From NCBI RefSeq assembly GCF_008326305.1, contig NZ_BIXY01000078.1:1-34546 (forward strand): DNA of 34,546 nucleotides. The letters are read 5' to 3'. Below, piece after piece: positions 9,853 to 18,047 of the stretch (positions are counted from its first letter, which is position 1; every line of letters begins with the position of its first letter). Origin of the DNA: Dictyobacter arantiisoli (GTDB lineage Bacteria; Chloroflexota; Ktedonobacteria; Ktedonobacterales; Ktedonobacteraceae). Position numbers and translations under genes: made by a program. The notes beneath the pieces were generated by a model, which ran no database searches, had not been told where the DNA came from, and saw nothing but the letters and a program-made list of their open reading frames with translations.

Positions 9853-9871
9853 TAAAACAGATCCTGTTTTA
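9853..9871. promoter_or_regulatory. Palindrome TAAAACAG-ATC-CTGTTTTA
   Basis: Perfect 8-3-8 inverted repeat in the middle of the divergent region. It has no U-run after it and no gene ending nearby, so an operator is more likely than a terminator. Confidence 0.4.
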
Positions 9872-10102
9872 CTATTGACCTGATTTGACGTCTATAATAA
9901 TAGTAGAGATGATAGAAGCCTGGAAGAATGAAAATAGTATACAGCGGTCAATTACTCTTCTCGTTTTATTCCTCACTTATTGCTGACATTTCTGAAATAG
10001 AGACAATCTCTAACGAGCAATACTTAACAAAAAGTATAAAAAGTAGCAACAGAAGCAATATCCCTTGAATGCCTTTCTATAGTATCCTGTTGAGGAAGCG
10101 CT

Positions 10103-12007
10103 ATGTCACAAGACACCTTGCTACCTGATCCTAAAATTACGCAGCAACCCCCGCCAGAGCCCTCTTCATCCACCAGAGGGATTGCGCGTGGTGCGCTTTG
10201 CTTGCTGCTGATTTTGTTGTTTCTCTTCTTTTTTAAGAACTCGGATGCGCTTCAGGTCTTCGGTATCCTGGTGGCGATTCTGAGTATTAATCTGTTTGAG
10301 CCGGTCTTTGGTTTCATTGATCGTCTGGATGCGACGATTTTGCGCATCCTGGGACGCTTTATGGACATTTCACATCTTGTTGTGACCTCGCATCTGCCAG
10401 TGGCGGGACAGCGCATCAAAGGGCATAGCCATATCATTATTCCAGTTATCTGTGTGCTGGTGATTGTCTATCTCCTGTTCCATACCTTCATTGCGACGAG
10501 CCTGGTTACTGTCAGTGACTTTTCGTGCTTGCAGACCTCATTGCCAGTGCCGACGCAGTTCTGCCAGAATGGGATTGGTATGACCGCGCTACCGGATACT
10601 GTGCAGATAGGTCTATTGACATCCAGCGAGCAGGGACCGTTTGATCTCTCGTCGTTGAATGGTCAGGAAAAGCAGGTAGAATCCCTGATCTTTCAGGAGG
10701 ATCAGCAGGCGTGTAGTGGGGCACATATCACGCTGGCCGATGTGTCTTTGCTGAGTCGTACCATCGAAGATCCTACTGATTCGGCCTCCAAGGGATTAGA
10801 TGATATCCGGGGCGCTTATCTGGCGCAACATGATTATAATGCGACCCGTGCCAGTTATAATCCCACCCAGCACGGCGGACAACCGTTCGTCAGTGTCTGC
10901 CTGCTATTGGCGAATATGGGCACGCTGGTCACAGCGGATCAAAAGAGCGCGGGCAATCTCTATACGATTCCCCAAATCGTCAAACGCTTGATCCAGTATA
11001 ACCGTACCGATCCCACCTTTCGCGGGATTGTGGGATTCCCCTATAGCACGCAGGCTTCGGAAGCGATCCACGAATTTCAGCAATGGGGCCAGCGTAGCAT
11101 CCCGATCATTTCGCCTTCCGCGACCAGCTATATGCTCTCCAATGTTGCCAATTTTTATCGTGTCAGCCCACCTGATACTAGCCAGGGGCAGGCGATGGCA
11201 TACTATGCCTGCCATCAACTATTCAAGGGATCGCACCCGAGCGATATCGACATCTTCTCGAATTCGGATACCTATAGTAGTAGCCTGAGTAGCAATTTCA
11301 AAGATGCCGTCACAAGCTGTTTCACAGCAGACCATATCCACTATGAGAACTATCTGAATGGCAATCTCGCCTCAATCAAGCTTGCCACGAAGCACGCCAT
11401 GGACCAGCACTACTCATTGATCTACTTTCCGGGCTATGAATCAGATCTCGATACGCTCCAGGCTCAGATCCAGAGTAGTGTTCAGGGAAGATCGTCCCAC
11501 AGCATCACCATCCTGGGTGGCGACGGACTTGAGGATGTCGTAAATCCCGGCCATGATACATTCGCGCCTGTCTATTCCACCGTCTACGCCTCGCCGCTGG
11601 CGAATGCTGATTCTATCAACCACAGCTTTGTGCGTGAATATCAGAGCCAGAACTTTCCCATGCCTTATCTGGCGGATGCTGTTCCTGGTTATACCCTGCT
11701 CCCACAAGGCGTAATCCGATCCTATAACGCCATGAAAATGTTCACCAGTACCCTCAACGATCTGGCGCTACAGAGCCGTGCGTCCACACAGGACAACATC
11801 AACAGCGACCTCGCCTCCATCTCCTTTGATGGCATTGGTGGACATTTCAGTTTTCAAGGAGGAGCATTCAACAGTAGCTACATCAGTGATCCACAGGGAA
11901 AGAGCACCCTCGTCTACATCATGTGTACCACCTATACACACAACATCCGTCTGGCCGCCATTTATAATGGAACCAATCTCACAACCGTCCAGGGTTCATG
12001 TTCATGA
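10103..12007 (+). CDS. Membrane-anchored type 1 periplasmic-binding-protein (Leu/Ile/Val-binding-like) receptor
   Basis: 634 aa. After a Pro-rich cytoplasmic start there are two hydrophobic segments (about residues 27-70), a short amphipathic stretch, and a third transmembrane segment (about 110-135). From about residue 160 a large extracellular domain resembles ABC-type branched-chain amino-acid binding proteins of the type 1 fold (IGLLTSSEQ at its start; later FRGIVGFPYS and PIISPSATS at the inter-lobe strand). No permease or ATPase gene is beside it, and there is no lipobox. This suggests ligand sensing or presentation rather than transport. ATG 10103 follows GAGGAAG. Ligand unknown. Confidence 0.6.
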   Translation: MSQDTLLPDPKITQQPPPEPSSSTRGIARGALCLLLILLFLFFFKNSDALQVFGILVAILSINLFEPVFGFIDRLDATILRILGRFMDISHLVVTSHLPVAGQRIKGHSHIIIPVICVLVIVYLLFHTFIATSLVTVSDFSCLQTSLPVPTQFCQNGIGMTALPDTVQIGLLTSSEQGPFDLSSLNGQEKQVESLIFQEDQQACSGAHITLADVSLLSRTIEDPTDSASKGLDDIRGAYLAQHDYNATRASYNPTQHGGQPFVSVCLLLANMGTLVTADQKSAGNLYTIPQIVKRLIQYNRTDPTFRGIVGFPYSTQASEAIHEFQQWGQRSIPIISPSATSYMLSNVANFYRVSPPDTSQGQAMAYYACHQLFKGSHPSDIDIFSNSDTYSSSLSSNFKDAVTSCFTADHIHYENYLNGNLASIKLATKHAMDQHYSLIYFPGYESDLDTLQAQIQSSVQGRSSHSITILGGDGLEDVVNPGHDTFAPVYSTVYASPLANADSINHSFVREYQSQNFPMPYLADAVPGYTLLPQGVIRSYNAMKMFTSTLNDLALQSRASTQDNINSDLASISFDGIGGHFSFQGGAFNSSYISDPQGKSTLVYIMCTTYTHNIRLAAIYNGTNLTTVQGSCS

Positions 12008-12082
12008 GCCTGTATCAGAAGCAACAAACGTGGGATGTATGGTGATGACGCGGGCAAAGGGTCGGTAGCCAGCAGCACCTCC

Positions 12083-12205
12083 TTTCTTAGCCCTCGAAGA
12101 TACCCTCAGCCTGATCAGTTGGCGTTGGGTGTAAATAGTGTGCAATTCTTTAACAGATGGGGCACGGTTAAAACGAGGATAAGCGGTTTGTTCAATCGAG
12201 GTCAT
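12083..12205 (-). pseudogene. Relic of a Tn3-family transposase N-terminus (DUF4158 type)
   Basis: On the minus strand from ATG 12205, MTSIEQTAYPRFNR is followed by VKELHTIYT. This matches the start of Tn3-family transposases of the TAYPRF...REL..(L/F)(Y/F)TPT type. After YT (about 12125) the reading continues as PTPTDQAEG only in the next frame and soon meets a stop, so the gene is frameshifted and cut off. The remaining ~950 residues of a Tn3 transposase are absent. This is old transposon debris, not a working gene. Confidence 0.55.
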
Positions 12206-12471
12206 GGAACAAAAGATCTCCTGCCCACAAAATTTTCTCTGATTCACCAGGAGTCAGAGTGGCGGGCCGTCACCAGCATCCTAGCAACAAAACTCATCAG
12301 AATGCAAGCGAGCAATGACGAAATAGGAATTTGGGCATGGAAACGGAAAACCCTCTTTGTCGGTGCAGTCAAGAGCGCGTATACTCCTCGAAGTCAAAAC
12401 ACACCGAAATCGGCTCAGATTTTCACCGGTGCTGACACTTAGCGTGGATTAACATAAAATCGGAGAAAATA
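12206..12471. other. Gap between transposase relic and toxin-like gene
   Basis: No convincing gene. Near 12400-12440, read on the minus strand, is GTGTCAGCACCGGTGAAAAT, which resembles the outer end of a Tn3-type terminal repeat; if so, the relic's boundary lies about 30 bases before the next start codon. A long open frame on the plus strand here lacks a ribosome site and recognisable motifs. Confidence 0.3.
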
Positions 12472-13650
12472 ATGGATAGAATACCCAGCAACATAGATGA
12501 ACGTAAAGGTTTTGAAAACATTGAAGGAAGTTCACAACCAAGCTCTTCAGAGGCTCGTGATGCTTTCAGAAGGGGCTTATATATAGAATCTCGCCGCATC
12601 GGTGAGGGCCGCGAGAATTCGGAAGTTAAACGTGTGAACCAATTGGCTCAACAATTGGCCTCTCTGGACAAGCCTTCAAAACCTGCTTTGGAGGAATTTC
12701 CAGGTGATCAGTCCCGCCTGGATCGGGTTACCAATCTTTTTGAATCTATGGAAATACAAGATTTCCCTACTCAACTACAGATCGCTAAGGGTACAGTTGA
12801 GCGTAGTAGCGGTGAAGAACGAAGATATTTCCAAAACATCGTTGAAGATATCGAGAGTTTGTATGAACATCATCAAGAAAAGTATCAAACATTGCTTACC
12901 TATCGGCAAAGCTTAAAAAAAACCATCAAAGATTTCAATAATGTTAGAGATAATGTCAAAGAACTTTTACACCCGTTAATCGCTCAAACAATAAGAAACC
13001 CTGGATATCGCAGCCTTCTTTCACATTTACAAAAGATGGGGACCGAGATAAATTCGGCGATATCCACATATGATCAGGAGATACGATTAGTTAATCGGTC
13101 TCTCAAAGACATGGAGCATAGGCACAATTCTAGAGCTCACGATTATTTCTTTAAAGAACAAATGATACCTTATACTCCAGATGTCAACCATAAATTGATC
13201 ATTAGCTCACAGAAAATGAAATGTGGCCCGACATGTGTACAAATGTTGTTAAGCGATGAAAACTCTCATTTTCAGACTGCAGAAAAAGCAGATTCCATTC
13301 TTCAGAGTTATGAATACTTCTCACCCAATGGAGGTACGCGAGCGAATGAAAATGCGGATGCTTTGAATCGCTTAGGGAATCGAAAAAGCTATACCTACAA
13401 AGATAGTTTATCGCGTCAAGATGTCCTTCGTCAGCCAAAAGATAGCAATGGTGATTCTTTACCAATGATTGCTGGCCTTCATCGTTCCGACAGACCTGAT
13501 TATCCACTTCATGCTATTGTCATCGATGAAACAAAAAAAATGGGAGGGGACTATATCATAGGTGTTAGAGATCCAGGTTATCATGAAACGTATAGTATTC
13601 ATTTAGATGATTTTTTAGAAGTGTGGACTGGTGAACTCATTCGGGGTTGA
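12472..13650 (+). CDS. Coiled-coil protein with C-terminal papain-fold (C39/Tox-PL-like) peptidase or toxin domain
   Basis: 392 aa. Residues 1-110 are polar and charged; 110-220 are strongly helical and coiled-coil-like. The C-terminal ~150 residues carry a papain-like triad: Cys251 in CGPTC, His347 in HAIVIDE and Asp367 in VRDPGYH, ending in a DDFLEVWTGE segment. This order matches C39-like peptidases and the papain-fold toxin domain at the end of polymorphic toxins. There is no signal peptide or transmembrane segment, and no obvious immunity gene. GC is low (20 of 60 bases at 12841-12900) compared with the gene before it (29 of 60 at 11881-11940), suggesting transfer. It begins just after Tn3 debris. 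Whether it is an exported effector or an internal protease is not known. Confidence 0.6.
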   Translation: MDRIPSNIDERKGFENIEGSSQPSSSEARDAFRRGLYIESRRIGEGRENSEVKRVNQLAQQLASLDKPSKPALEEFPGDQSRLDRVTNLFESMEIQDFPTQLQIAKGTVERSSGEERRYFQNIVEDIESLYEHHQEKYQTLLTYRQSLKKTIKDFNNVRDNVKELLHPLIAQTIRNPGYRSLLSHLQKMGTEINSAISTYDQEIRLVNRSLKDMEHRHNSRAHDYFFKEQMIPYTPDVNHKLIISSQKMKCGPTCVQMLLSDENSHFQTAEKADSILQSYEYFSPNGGTRANENADALNRLGNRKSYTYKDSLSRQDVLRQPKDSNGDSLPMIAGLHRSDRPDYPLHAIVIDETKKMGGDYIIGVRDPGYHETYSIHLDDFLEVWTGELIRG

Positions 13651-13971
13651 TCACGTCCTCCCGAGGTTTCAGTAGACTTGTTGTCATGGGAACCCCAATA
13701 CGGTTCAACTACCTGGAATGATGATGGAGAAGTGTAGGTGCGTGCCGAGGCCGCAGCCGAGTGCGCTTACCCGTTTCACGTACAACGATCTTCCCCAAAA
13801 GAATACTGCTGAGATTACTGCTTTAGCTATCTATTGCTGTGTTTGGGACTTTTCTCAATATTGTTGAGTATCTATTTCTTTAGGACATCCGTATACAATA
13901 TATAGCGATTACAAGCGCAAGTAAAGTAATCGATTAAAAATGTTTTATTGCGTCGTAGAAGGAGAAATGAT
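13651..13971. other. Intergenic region before the KGG gene
   Basis: Holds one forward copy of the dispersed repeat (13718-13785). The rest, AT-rich near 13850-13940, is probably the promoter region of the KGG gene, but no well-spaced -35/-10 pair stands out. Confidence 0.4.
13718..13785 (+). repeat. Dispersed palindromic repeat, copy 1
   Basis: Core GTAGGTGCGTGCCGAGGCCG, followed by a GTGCGCTT tract and CACGTAC. Same orientation as copies at 22431 and 24203; inverted relative to those at 14336, 22561 and 24345. Confidence 0.75.
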
Positions 13972-14151
13972 ATGGCTACTGGACATGATAAAAGAAGTGT
14001 AGCGGGTAAAAAAGGTGGGGAAGCGGTAAGTCAGGAGCAGCATCAAAAAGCCGGACACGCCTCTCATGAGAGCGGAAACGCCCATGAATTCACCAGCAAA
14101 GAAGCCCGCGAAGCTGGCAGCAAAGGTGGGCACGCCTCTCACAATAGATAG
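13972..14151 (+). CDS. Small KGG-motif stress protein
   Basis: 59-aa hydrophilic protein rich in Gly, Lys, His and Ala, with repeated K-G-G and GHASH units (AGKKGGEAV, AGSKGGHASH). It belongs to the KGG/GsiB/con-10-like group of small stress-induced proteins, thought to protect cells during desiccation or nutrient stress. The start at 13972 follows AAGGAG with 7-base spacing, preferred over the upstream in-frame ATG at 13948. It has its own terminator and is bracketed by inverted copies of the dispersed repeat. Confidence 0.8.
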   Translation: MATGHDKRSVAGKKGGEAVSQEQHQKAGHASHESGNAHEFTSKEAREAGSKGGHASHNR

Positions 14152-14185
14152 CAATATCCATTAAAAACAGCAAAATCATTTTCAC

Positions 14186-14219
14186 GTGCATGGAGATGAG
14201 ACAACTCATCTCCATGCAC
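14186..14219 (+). terminator. Rho-independent terminator of the KGG gene
   Basis: Perfect 15-bp inverted repeat (14186-14200 and 14205-14219) with the four-base loop ACAA, followed by a T-rich TATTTTAT. It lies 35 bases after the stop codon. Confidence 0.85.
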
Positions 14220-14247
14220 TATTTTATCCCTTCTAACCCCTCTGTAG

Positions 14248-14275
14248 CACGTGCCGCACCTACGTTTTCGAGCAT
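14248..14275 (-). repeat. Dispersed palindromic repeat, short copy 2
   Basis: GTGCCGCACCTACGTTTTCG matches the outer half of the repeat and is closest to the copy at 20925. Truncated. Confidence 0.45.
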
Positions 14276-14335
14276 TTGAGGTATGGCGCAAATAGCCTGT
14301 TTCCCCAACGTGGTTGAGAGGCTAGGGGCGTGGGA

Positions 14336-14440
14336 ATCGTACGATGAACGGGAAAGCGCACTCGATTGCGATCTCGGCACGCACCTACATTACTCCATCG
14401 TGATTCACGTACGAGGAGCGGTATTGAGGCTTGGGTGTGC
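14336..14440 (-). repeat. Dispersed palindromic repeat, copy 3
   Basis: Reverse-orientation full copy: CGTACGATGAACGGGAAAGC, then CTCGGCACGCACCTACAT, ending TCCATCGTGATTCACGTACG. Both ends carry CGTACG, so the unit is itself an imperfect palindrome. Its outer flank (GCGGTATTGAGGC) is also shared with copy 9. Confidence 0.75.
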
Positions 14441-14468
14441 GTGAAAGGGAAGCAGGCAGAATATAACA

Positions 14469-17400
14469 TTAATTGACGGGCTCCTGAGCCTCGTAATGTG
14501 GCAGCTTCTCTGGCGACGGCAACCTGTCAAAGTGCGGCACCATCCCTTGTAATATGTTATAGACCCTATTTTCCATATTGCCCTCCTCTAGATAGGCCTG
14601 CTGCGCGAGCAGTACCGCTGCTGCAAAGCGCTGATGATTTGATCCAATCGGGCTGCAATAATAGAGCGTTGTAGCGCCCCTTACAATTTGTTCCGTAGAA
14701 AGATCAGGGCGCTTCAGTAAAGAATAGAGCATAGCTATACTCTGCTTTCTATCTAACCTCCATATTTGATTAAGATCAGCAATGGTCAGGGATTGGTCTA
14801 TCGAAAGGTCAGGATATTGCAGCAATGAAAGGAGCAAGTTATCTGCTTGCTTTGCTGGCTCAGAGTCTAGCTGGCTATTCCAATAGAGTGCATCAGCAAT
14901 CATACACAACTGTTCGATAGAAAGATCAGGACGTTGAAGCTGCCTGATTAGAGCGGAAGTACCGGGTTCCGCTTCAGCGGAATCGCATGAGCCCAATGAA
15001 CTGGTAATAGTGGCTAGTTGTTCTAATGTGAGATCAGGACGTTGCAAGAGAGTAGTAAGAGATACAAGGATATCTTGTTGTAATTTCTCATCATCATAAC
15101 TCATTCTATAAAGGAGTGGAGCGATGTCACAGGTTTGCTCAAGCGAAAGATCAGAATGAGAAAAAAGTGCTATACAGATATTTACCAGTTTTGATTGATT
15201 TTCATATTCAATGAATATATGTTCAGATTTAAAGAATATATGCATATCATACTTAATTATATTGTGAATAAGCGGATAAGGATAATCACTTGCTAGAGTT
15301 AAATGCTGAGTAAAAATGTTAGACAGCATTCTTGTGAAATCAAAGAAACTATTTTCAAAGATTTTATCCATTGGTACATCTGGTTTCTGAGCTAAGATAT
15401 CAAGCCAGTGTAGTGCATGTTTTCGTTCATCACTGTCTGGTGGACTGATCTTGTAGAGAACGTAGGCGGTTTGTAACCTGCTGAAGGTATCAAGATCATC
15501 TTTCGTGATAAAGGCTTCTAATTCTGCTTTACCCTGCCCATTGTATTGACGTGTCTGGGTTAAGTCACCGAGGTATTGGAGGGCTTGCTGCCTTTGTCCT
15601 GTACTGTGTGAGGTGCGTACAAGCTGGCAGAGTTGTTTCACGACCAGTTCGACGAGGGTGTTTTCGACTTTGATCTCTTCGATCAGGCATTCTGAGATAA
15701 AGAAGAGGTCCTGCTGGATGATTTCGGTATGGATGCTACGCCGGCTTTTGATTGTGCCGTTGAGTAGCTCGGTGAGCAGGATGGTGACGGGTCTGGGTCT
15801 GAGTTTCCCGAGCAGGAGCAGGATGACTTCGCGCCAGTGGGGATCGTGCAGATGGTCGTGCAGGAAGTCGCGCATGACCTGTAAATCGCTTTCTTGTTGA
15901 TAGCGTTCGTAGACGTCGGCGGCGGCGAAATATTCCTGGAAGGTGCGATGGACAAAGCCGTAGAGCGGAGCCCCTGTTTCGTCGGTGCCACGTTCTACGA
16001 TCAAACCGGCCTCTTGCTCGACCAGTTCGATAAAGTTGGCGGCCTCGACGCGCTGCTCGGCTTTCTCGGCAATCAGATTCTGCTGACGAAGAAAGATCTC
16101 GACCTGCTTTTTGAGTTCTCTGGCCGAGACATCCACCGGCGCATCCTGTTGGCTGGCTCCGTTTATCCCATTCTCGTCTTGCTGACTGGCGCTTTCATCT
16201 TCATCCCCTTCTTGCGATTGGCGATGCAGGACGAAGCCGAGGTGGGCGAGGCAGGCGTACTGATCTTCTTTACCCATCTTCATGTGCTGCCAGCGGGCGT
16301 GGGTACCTTTGGTTTTGGCCCAGGTTTCGAGTAGCAGGTCGGCACAGCGATCATAGACCTGTGCCCGGCGATCTGGCAGGCGTTCGTAGCGATGCAGGGC
16401 GGTGATCACGGTCAGTAAGAGGGGATTTTCGCCCAGTTTGTGCAGGCGAGGATTCTCTTTGAGGGTGGTGAGGAGCAGTTCCATTTCTTCGCGTTCCTGA
16501 TGTGGTATGGGTGAGAGGCGCAGGACGGCGGTATACCAGTTCTCTAGAAAGTGTCGCATCTGTTGGTCGTTGAAGGGCTGGACCTCGCTATGTGTGAAGA
16601 GAAGATGCGAGATGCGGGCCTGCTCGTATCCTACGGGTCGGGAGGTGACGAGGATACGGTTGCCGGGATAGCGGAGGGCGAAGTGTTCGATTTCCTGGAC
16701 CAGTTCGAGGCGTTCGTTAAGGGTGGCAACCTCATCGAGGCCGTCGAAGAGCAGGAGCATGCCGTGGCGCGCCAATAGCTCTTTGAACATGTGGGGATTG
16801 ATGTCGATGCTGTCGCGCTTGAGCAGGACGTCGCTGGCAAAGGTTAAGAAATCATAGCTGGCACGTTTGCGTTCCTGGCTCAGGCGGCGCAGTTCGATAT
16901 AGAGCGGTAGCGGCTTGCCGGTGAGGAGTGAGGCTGCTTTGTCAGGTATCCGGGCGTTTTGCGCGGCGGCATGTCGCCAGGCGATATGTTTGGCTGCCGT
17001 CGATTTTCCTGATCCCGGCCCGCCCAGCAGTACCAGGCAGGGATGCTGCTCCAACGCGCTGACTAACTCATCTTCATCCGCTTCGGTAGCGTCCTCGGTC
17101 TGCGGCTGCTCCTCCCGCGTTCCGTCGATACGCAGTGGGACAAAGATGCTGCCGATTTCAGGATCGGCATTCTGATCTTTGGGGACGACACCGACGATCT
17201 TGAGATTGCGCAGGGTCCGTTCCATATGGGTAGCATACTTCTCGACATCCTGCTCGAAATCCGCGGCACTATAATGATCGCTGAGGGTAGTGGCGACGCT
17301 CTTGAGCAGGCTGACCACATCCAGCAGGCTATGCTGCATCGCTGTCATGGCACGTAACTGGAGTCCTGCGCTGAGCTGGGGCCGATAATAGGGATCAGCA

Positions 17401-17891
17401 TAGAGCTCGCCCAGCAGGGCGCTGAAGAAGCTATTGAGATATGGTCCGGCGTCGATGTCTTGATAGTGCTCTAGCGCAGTATGCTGGCGGCGATTATAGA
17501 GCTCGCTTAATGTGTCCAGATCGGGTGTCTGGTTGAGCGTAAAGAAGGTCAGCGTCTCGCGTCTCAACTCATCACCCGCCGGGCCATCCTGCGCCAGCGT
17601 CGTGAGGATGCTTTTATAGAGATCGCGTTCCGGTTGCGCTTGAAAGGCGATCAGGCCACGTTCCATGGCATTCTTGAGTGCCTGGGAGAGATGACGTACC
17701 TGTTCCTTCTCATCGAGTTGAAAGCTAGCGTTAAAAAGATACTTTCCCTGTTCGAGCACGTAATTCTTGCCGACATCGAATGCCGCATCGCCACTCTTCG
17801 TCAGGACCGTCCCGCCCAATAATCCCAACCACGCCGGAACCGTCTGTTGGATCAGAGCGCCCAATCCCGCGAACGTCATTGGATCAGCCAT
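14469..17891 (-). CDS. NACHT-domain NTPase with C-terminal helical repeats
   Basis: 1140 aa of the STAND/NACHT class. The ~285-residue N-terminal region is not recognised; it starts with a hydrophobic stretch (residues 8-32). The NTPase has Walker A GGPGSGKST from residue 290, Walker B LLLFDGLDE with Asp at about 383, and the sensor ILVTSRP. Residues ~940-1110 hold about five helical repeats with the signature RPDLS.EQ, spaced 33-40 aa, as expected for a ligand-recognising scaffold. Related bacterial NACHT proteins are regulators or antiphage sensors; neither is proven here. The stretch coding for the C-terminal part is much lower in GC than the NTPase part, suggesting domain exchange. It is a single-gene unit: the upstream monooxygenase is terminated before it. 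AAGGG precedes ATG 17891. Confidence 0.85.
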   Translation of the reverse strand: MADPMTFAGLGALIQQTVPAWLGLLGGTVLTKSGDAAFDVGKNYVLEQGKYLFNASFQLDEKEQVRHLSQALKNAMERGLIAFQAQPERDLYKSILTTLAQDGPAGDELRRETLTFFTLNQTPDLDTLSELYNRRQHTALEHYQDIDAGPYLNSFFSALLGELYADPYYRPQLSAGLQLRAMTAMQHSLLDVVSLLKSVATTLSDHYSAADFEQDVEKYATHMERTLRNLKIVGVVPKDQNADPEIGSIFVPLRIDGTREEQPQTEDATEADEDELVSALEQHPCLVLLGGPGSGKSTAAKHIAWRHAAAQNARIPDKAASLLTGKPLPLYIELRRLSQERKRASYDFLTFASDVLLKRDSIDINPHMFKELLARHGMLLLFDGLDEVATLNERLELVQEIEHFALRYPGNRILVTSRPVGYEQARISHLLFTHSEVQPFNDQQMRHFLENWYTAVLRLSPIPHQEREEMELLLTTLKENPRLHKLGENPLLLTVITALHRYERLPDRRAQVYDRCADLLLETWAKTKGTHARWQHMKMGKEDQYACLAHLGFVLHRQSQEGDEDESASQQDENGINGASQQDAPVDVSARELKKQVEIFLRQQNLIAEKAEQRVEAANFIELVEQEAGLIVERGTDETGAPLYGFVHRTFQEYFAAADVYERYQQESDLQVMRDFLHDHLHDPHWREVILLLLGKLRPRPVTILLTELLNGTIKSRRSIHTEIIQQDLFFISECLIEEIKVENTLVELVVKQLCQLVRTSHSTGQRQQALQYLGDLTQTRQYNGQGKAELEAFITKDDLDTFSRLQTAYVLYKISPPDSDERKHALHWLDILAQKPDVPMDKIFENSFFDFTRMLSNIFTQHLTLASDYPYPLIHNIIKYDMHIFFKSEHIFIEYENQSKLVNICIALFSHSDLSLEQTCDIAPLLYRMSYDDEKLQQDILVSLTTLLQRPDLTLEQLATITSSLGSCDSAEAEPGTSALIRQLQRPDLSIEQLCMIADALYWNSQLDSEPAKQADNLLLSLLQYPDLSIDQSLTIADLNQIWRLDRKQSIAMLYSLLKRPDLSTEQIVRGATTLYYCSPIGSNHQRFAAAVLLAQQAYLEEGNMENRVYNILQGMVPHFDRLPSPEKLPHYEAQEPVN
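14695..15165 (-). repeat. Tandem RPDLS-type protein repeats inside the NACHT gene
   Basis: Five units with the protein core (R/Y/H)(P/S)DLS.(E/D)Q lie near 14700, 14800, 14920, 15030 and 15145, one every 100-120 bases. DNA similarity between units is highest at the GATCAGGACGTTG core, so some may have arisen by duplication. Confidence 0.7.
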
Positions 17892-17986
17892 CTGTGCATC
17901 CCTTCACTCTTCACTTGATTATTTCATATATCTTTATAAACGTATTGAGAGGCATGTTTTCCAACAGGGCAGCATGGTCGGCAAAA

Positions 17987-18028
17987 AACATCCCACGCCC
18001 TTCCTGATAAAGAAGGGCGTGGGATGTT
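17987..18028 (-). terminator. Rho-independent terminator of the luciferase-like gene
   Basis: Perfect 17-bp inverted repeat (17987-18003, 18012-18028), 8-base loop. On the minus strand the stem is followed by T's (six including the stem end). It lies 19 bases after the stop and isolates the NACHT gene. Confidence 0.88.
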
Positions 18029-18047
18029 GGGTTCTGGCCTTGCAGGA

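Larger units (their letters stand above)
9614..10102. other. Divergent intergenic region, no gene seen
   Basis: AT-rich gap of 489 bases between two divergent genes. It contains two short palindromes (listed separately). A TATAAT at 9893-9898 lacks a correctly spaced -35. No reading frame here looks coding. Confidence 0.5.

Noticed and set aside
12035-12442. 135-codon open frame on the plus strand
   Set aside because: It runs antisense to the transposase relic and has no ribosome site or family motif.
13687-13711. Second omega-RNA-like remnant (CAATACGGTTCAA shared with 34416-34428)
   Set aside because: A 13-base match is expected by chance in a window this size, and the flanking helices are not conserved.
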